A DNA stretch of 18,641 nucleotides from Promethearchaeota archaeon (GTDB lineage: Archaea > Asgardarchaeota > Lokiarchaeia > Sigynarchaeales > SOKP01), in contig JAUXAJ010000070.1 in assembly GCA_030620005.1 (NCBI GenBank), positions 1 through 18,641 of the forward strand, written 5' to 3'. A program made the translations under genes and the position numbers. Numbering within the stretch: position 1 is the stretch's first letter; each line of letters starts with the position of its first letter. The notes beneath the pieces were generated by a model. That model was not told the origin of the DNA and searched no databases. It worked only from the letters and a program-made list of their open reading frames with translations. This document shows positions 15,763 to 18,641 of this stretch, piece by piece.

Positions 15763-16860
15763 ATCTCCGAAAAATTGTGGTATAAACTTGCGAAAACGAT
15801 TATCAAGGCGGGAGGTCCACCTGTACCCGTCAACGATACGATTGTTGAAATTTTAAAAACGCTAATAAACGAAGAGCAAAAGAATTTTCTTTTGATTTTT
15901 AGAAAAGCATCTCTTAATATTAATCAAATCAGAGCAAAAAGTGATTTGGACGAAGAAGCGTTAAATACAATGCTAGATGATTTAATGCGCGTGGGGTTGT
16001 TGACAGGAATTCCTAGTAGAAGCACGGATATCATGGTATATCGCTTGGTTGCTTTTTTACCCGGCATGCTCGAAACTACTTTAATGCGGGGCGAAACTGG
16101 CGAGAAACAAAAAAAATTAGCAAAATTGTGGGAACAATTATTTAAAGATATGACTGAGGTGACTCAAAAGCATTACGATATTGTAATGAACGCCTTCAAG
16201 AAAGCTCCAGCGATAGATCGCGTCCTTCCAGTTGAAGAAGAAATTGAGGTACAAGAAGAAATAGTATTACCATTTGAAGATGTTAATAAAATTGTTGATA
16301 ATTACGATACCATTGGATTATTTCATTGTTATTGCAGGCATCAGAAAGACCTTCTTGACGATCCGTGCAAAATTAATGCTCCAAGATTGAATTGCATGAG
16401 CTTTGGCAGAAGTGCGAAATTTTTAATTGATTATGATTTTGCCAAACAAATCTCAAAAGAAGAAGCTTTAAAAATATTAAGAGAAGCTGAGGATTTAGGT
16501 CTCGTTCATAAAGTGTTTCACGCCCGAGGGAACCCTGAGATGGAAGAAATAGGGTTATGCTCGTGCTGTAAATGTTGTTGTGGCGGATTTCAAAGTTATT
16601 ACCGTGGAACGTCTCCTATTCACATGATAACTTCTTATATCGCGAAAGTGAACGAAGAAATTTGTATTGGTTGCGGAACTTGTGTGGATATGTGTCCCAT
16701 AGAAGCGATTAATTTAGTGGATTCAGTTGCAGCTGTAATTGTTGATAAATGCATTGGATGCGGGGTCTGCGCTCATCATTGTCCAGAAAACGCAATGATA
16801 TTGAAAAGAACAGGACTTAGAGACGTGTTTATTCCAGCGCTTAAAATCGTCAATACTTAA
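15763..16860 (+). CDS. Iron-sulfur protein, paralogue 2, with an apparent ATC start
   Basis: A 365-residue protein (from ATC) with the same architecture as its upstream twin: winged-helix-like N-terminus (LNINQIRAKSDLDEEALNTM), acidic helical linker, CYCRHQKDLLDDPC, GLVHKVFH, CSCCKCCC, then ferredoxin motifs CIGCGTCVDMCP and CIGCGVCAHHCP, both canonical. The bases before both genes align: GAATAAAAATG in the first and GAATAAAAATC in the second, followed by Ser-Asp/Glu. So ATC stands where the twin has ATG, correctly spaced from AAGGTGA. The nearest standard start is TTG 15775, which removes four residues. Either ATC is used (rare), TTG is used, or the base at 15765 is wrong. The function is unknown, probably electron transfer; keeping two copies suggests partner specialisation. 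Confidence 0.75.
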   Translation: MSEKLWYKLAKTIIKAGGPPVPVNDTIVEILKTLINEEQKNFLLIFRKASLNINQIRAKSDLDEEALNTMLDDLMRVGLLTGIPSRSTDIMVYRLVAFLPGMLETTLMRGETGEKQKKLAKLWEQLFKDMTEVTQKHYDIVMNAFKKAPAIDRVLPVEEEIEVQEEIVLPFEDVNKIVDNYDTIGLFHCYCRHQKDLLDDPCKINAPRLNCMSFGRSAKFLIDYDFAKQISKEEALKILREAEDLGLVHKVFHARGNPEMEEIGLCSCCKCCCGGFQSYYRGTSPIHMITSYIAKVNEEICIGCGTCVDMCPIEAINLVDSVAAVIVDKCIGCGVCAHHCPENAMILKRTGLRDVFIPALKIVNT

Positions 16861-16955
16861 TGGTCTTATTAAAGAATTGTTTTTAACCTTTTATTATAAC
16901 GTGGCTATTTAATGATAATTATAATAATATTAACCAAGACGAGAAAGAATTAGTA

Positions 16956-17426
16956 ATGGTCAATAAGATAAAGGCTATTGAAATAAAGAATTATATTGGT
17001 AAAAAGTTTTATACATCATGGTATAAAGTATCTCAAGAAGATATTAATCAATTCGCAGATCTCATAAGAGACCACCAGTTTATTCACGTGAATCCAGAAA
17101 AAGCAAAAAGATCTATTTATGGTAGAACTGTTGCTCATGGTTTTTTCATTTTGTCAATGCTCGGGTACTTTACCTTACAAGATGGCAATAAAAATTCAAT
17201 GCAATTTTACATAACAGACGCCAAATCAATAATTAATTATGGATTTGAAAAAATTAGGTTCATATCTGCCGTTCCAGTCGGGGCTTACATTCGAGATGTT
17301 TCGTTTATTTCTAAGGTTGAATCAGTTAAAAAGGGTATCAAATTTACTTCAAACCATACTGTTGAAATTAATGGACAAGATAAGCCTGCGCTTGTCGCAG
17401 ATTGGATAAATTTACTTGTTTTATAA
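16956..17426 (+). CDS. MaoC/NodN-type (R)-specific enoyl-CoA hydratase-like protein
   Basis: A 156-residue hot-dog fold protein. MaoC-type hydratases add water to enoyl-CoA thioesters using an Asp-x4-His pair. Here the hydratase motif reads DHQFIHVNPEKA with Asp39 and His44, and the family's AHGFF follows at 60-64. The usual Asn two residues after the Asp is Gln. The middle has INYGFEKIRFISAVPVGAYI, as in NodN-like members (NYGxxKVRFxxPVPVG), then a strand-rich end. Length and start (ATG 16956) are normal for a single-domain member. The motif residues suggest it is active; the substrate is unknown. It is 95 bases after the iron-sulfur pair and may be separately transcribed. Confidence 0.85.
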   Translation: MVNKIKAIEIKNYIGKKFYTSWYKVSQEDINQFADLIRDHQFIHVNPEKAKRSIYGRTVAHGFFILSMLGYFTLQDGNKNSMQFYITDAKSIINYGFEKIRFISAVPVGAYIRDVSFISKVESVKKGIKFTSNHTVEINGQDKPALVADWINLLVL

Positions 17427-17470
17427 TCGAAGTAAATTTTTGGGAACAGATTCAGATTAACATTTTCAAT

Positions 17471-17554
17471 CAAAGAACCTTTTATTTATTCAAATACCTT
17501 TAAAAGGATTTAGGGATGAACAATTTTAATGAATTATATTGACAAAATTTATAT
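17471..17554 (+). repeat. Upstream duplicated segment, copy 1
   Basis: This A/T-rich stretch matches 18062-18148 with few differences (shared CAAAGAA, CTTTTATTTATT, AATACCT, CAATGAATTATA-like and ATTTATAT blocks). The repeats precede the two paralogous membrane-protein genes at a similar distance, so the tandem duplication included the regulatory region. A 31-codon frame (17529-17624) opens inside copy 1 with ATGAATTAT. Confidence 0.65.
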
Positions 17555-17628
17555 GTCCAAAATTTATTATATCATGGAGAGTATCTCTGTTAGAATATAT
17601 TTTTACTTAATCATGAAAATGTAATAAA

Positions 17629-17877
17629 TTGAAAAAGTCTAAAAGATTGGCTAATTTATACAAAAATAATTGGTTTGCAATAGGTCTTTTTATTACTGGT
17701 GCATTTTTAACAGTAATAGGCGTTGTAGGATATGTTTTTAATCCACTTCTTTTTTCTTCGTTTTCTTGGGCTGTTTTTCTTGTAATAATCTCTATTGCTA
17801 GCTACATGCTTTACAACATTAAAAAGCTCGCAGATGAAATGAAAAGCAAGAAGATTGAAAATGAAGCAAATAATTAA
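17629..17877 (+). CDS. Small two-helix membrane protein, tandem copy 1
   Basis: An 82-residue protein with two predicted membrane helices, about residues 15-36 (FAIGLFITGAFLTVIGVVGY) and 43-65 (FSWAVFLVIISIASYMLYNI), joined by the short NPLLFSSF loop, with a lysine-rich tail. The TTG start at 17629 aligns with ATG 18210 of the second copy (MKKSK against MKESKK), which supports it although no clear ribosome binding site is seen. Family not recognised. The two copies are most alike in the helices and loop, and diverge in the tails, so the membrane part is the conserved one. Confidence 0.65.
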   Translation: MKKSKRLANLYKNNWFAIGLFITGAFLTVIGVVGYVFNPLLFSSFSWAVFLVIISIASYMLYNIKKLADEMKSKKIENEANN

Positions 17878-18061
17878 CCTTGATTTCGAATTGAAATTTA
17901 AAGATTTTATAATTTTTTGAAAACTATCAAAATTTCATATATTTCAAATAATTAAAAGAGCGATTAAATGAATCCATTAATGTGAAAATAGCCATTTTTT
18001 CAATGTTAAACCTTGGATTGGATAAAGTGTTATTAAAAATGTTAAAATTTTTTAATAAACT

Positions 18062-18148
18062 CAAAGAAACTTTTATTTATTAAAATACCTCTTAAAGTTA
18101 TAATAGTGAGTGAATAATTTCAATGAATTATAATAATAACATTTATAT
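18062..18148 (+). repeat. Upstream duplicated segment, copy 2
   Basis: This is the counterpart of 17471-17554, offset by about 591 bases, within a 332-base spacer between the two membrane-protein genes. Apart from the repeat I see nothing else in the spacer. Confidence 0.65.
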
Positions 18149-18209
18149 ATTCGAAATTCAATATTCTTTAGGAAGTACCAAAATCTATCTTATTTTAATC
18201 TTTTTAAGA

Positions 18210-18461
18210 ATGAAAGAGTCAAAAAAAATCTTCGAAAATAACTGGTTTGCGATAGGTCTTTTCGTTATCGGCTCATTTTTAGCTATAATAAGCGTTTTGG
18301 GATATGTTTTCAACCCCCTTCTTTTTTCTTCGTTCTCTTGGGCGGTTTTTCTAATAATTGTCTCTATTGCGGTTTACATGCTTTATAACATTTTCATCTT
18401 AGCAAACGAAATGAAAAGCAAGGAAGATAATAAAATAAATGAAAAAAGCGTAGAAAATTAA
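18210..18461 (+). CDS. Small two-helix membrane protein, tandem copy 2
   Basis: An 83-residue protein from ATG 18210, the paralogue of the preceding gene: NNWFAIGLF, then GYVFNPLLFSSFSWAVFL is identical in both, with two membrane helices and a charged tail (EMKSKEDNKINEKSVEN). The frame is open back to ATG 18123, which would add 29 residues (MNYNNNIYIFEIQ...). I place the start at 18210 because it aligns with the start of copy 1, whose equivalent upstream region (17529-17624) is a separate short frame ending in TAA. The function is unknown. Confidence 0.68.
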   Translation: MKESKKIFENNWFAIGLFVIGSFLAIISVLGYVFNPLLFSSFSWAVFLIIVSIAVYMLYNIFILANEMKSKEDNKINEKSVEN

Positions 18462-18492
18462 ACATGATTGTTTTTGGCGTGAAAAAACGATG

Positions 18493-18532
18493 TCTTCCCT
18501 AAACTTGAAAAATTTTAAAAAATAAGGGAAGA
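18493..18532. repeat. Inverted repeat with 8-base perfect arms
   Basis: TCTTCCCT (18493-18500) and AGGGAAGA (18525-18532) are perfectly complementary across a 24-base A/T-rich loop, 32 bases after the last membrane-protein gene. It is G/C-richer than its surroundings. A terminator hairpin, operator or start of an unseen element are all possible. Confidence 0.4.
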
Positions 18533-18641
18533 TCGGACTCGTTTAACATGTGTTTCTATAATAATTTGACCTTAGACATGTAATAAAATATTTTAAGAAA
18601 AGTTTTTTGCATAGTCCTTGCATATTCCTTGTTTTGCTGAT

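Noticed and set aside
18123..18209. Longer start for the second membrane-protein copy
   Set aside because: Copy 1 has a separate closed frame in the equivalent position and its gene starts at the site aligned with ATG 18210.

Overview
The window is AT-rich and reads as archaeal, most likely from an anaerobic archaeon. An Asgard-type (Promethearchaeota) genome is my best guess, by inference only. The clues are an archaeal inactivated-type family B DNA polymerase (PolB2), a RadA-like protein, a GMP synthase amidation subunit without its glutaminase domain, TATA-like boxes close to starts, and oligo-T tracts after stops. I see no tRNA, rRNA, CRISPR array or transposase.

Left block (1-4700): a RadA/Rad51-fold protein truncated by the window edge, two unrelated leftward genes (a small membrane protein and a DUF3795 cysteine-rich protein), then a rightward pair made of a 91-residue coiled-coil protein and PolB2. 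The RadA-like protein has lost every ATPase motif. PolB2 has lost its exonuclease motifs. Both end in a PCNA-interacting (PIP-box-like) tail. This looks like a candidate archaeal counterpart of the bacterial ImuA/ImuB-type mutagenic repair assembly and is the most interesting system here. PolB2 carries a -1 frameshift near 2630.

Middle (4700-11400): small proteins of unknown function, a perfect 19-bp palindrome, GMP synthase subunit B, a decayed pirin gene, a GH4 glycosidase, then a gene-sparse stretch with a valine-run mini-ORF followed directly by a strong stem-loop and two small acidic proteins sharing a C-terminal motif. A class I aminotransferase follows on the minus strand, interrupted by an in-frame TAA.

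Transport block (11400-14280): two leftward major facilitator transporters. One is a GPH/MelB-type sugar symporter broken by an in-frame TAA. The other is a general MFS protein broken by a one-base contraction in a homopolymer. With GH4 they suggest sugar uptake and use.

Right block (14590-18641): two tandem paralogous iron-sulfur proteins (HTH-like N-terminus, unusual cysteine clusters, 2x[4Fe-4S] ferredoxin C-terminus), the second with ATC where its twin has ATG; a MaoC/NodN-type hydratase; and a tandem duplication of a two-helix membrane protein gene with its upstream region.

Five genes carry interruptions or decay (PolB2, pirin, aminotransferase, both transporters). Either the region is eroding or the assembly contains errors; the pirin remnant at least is real decay.
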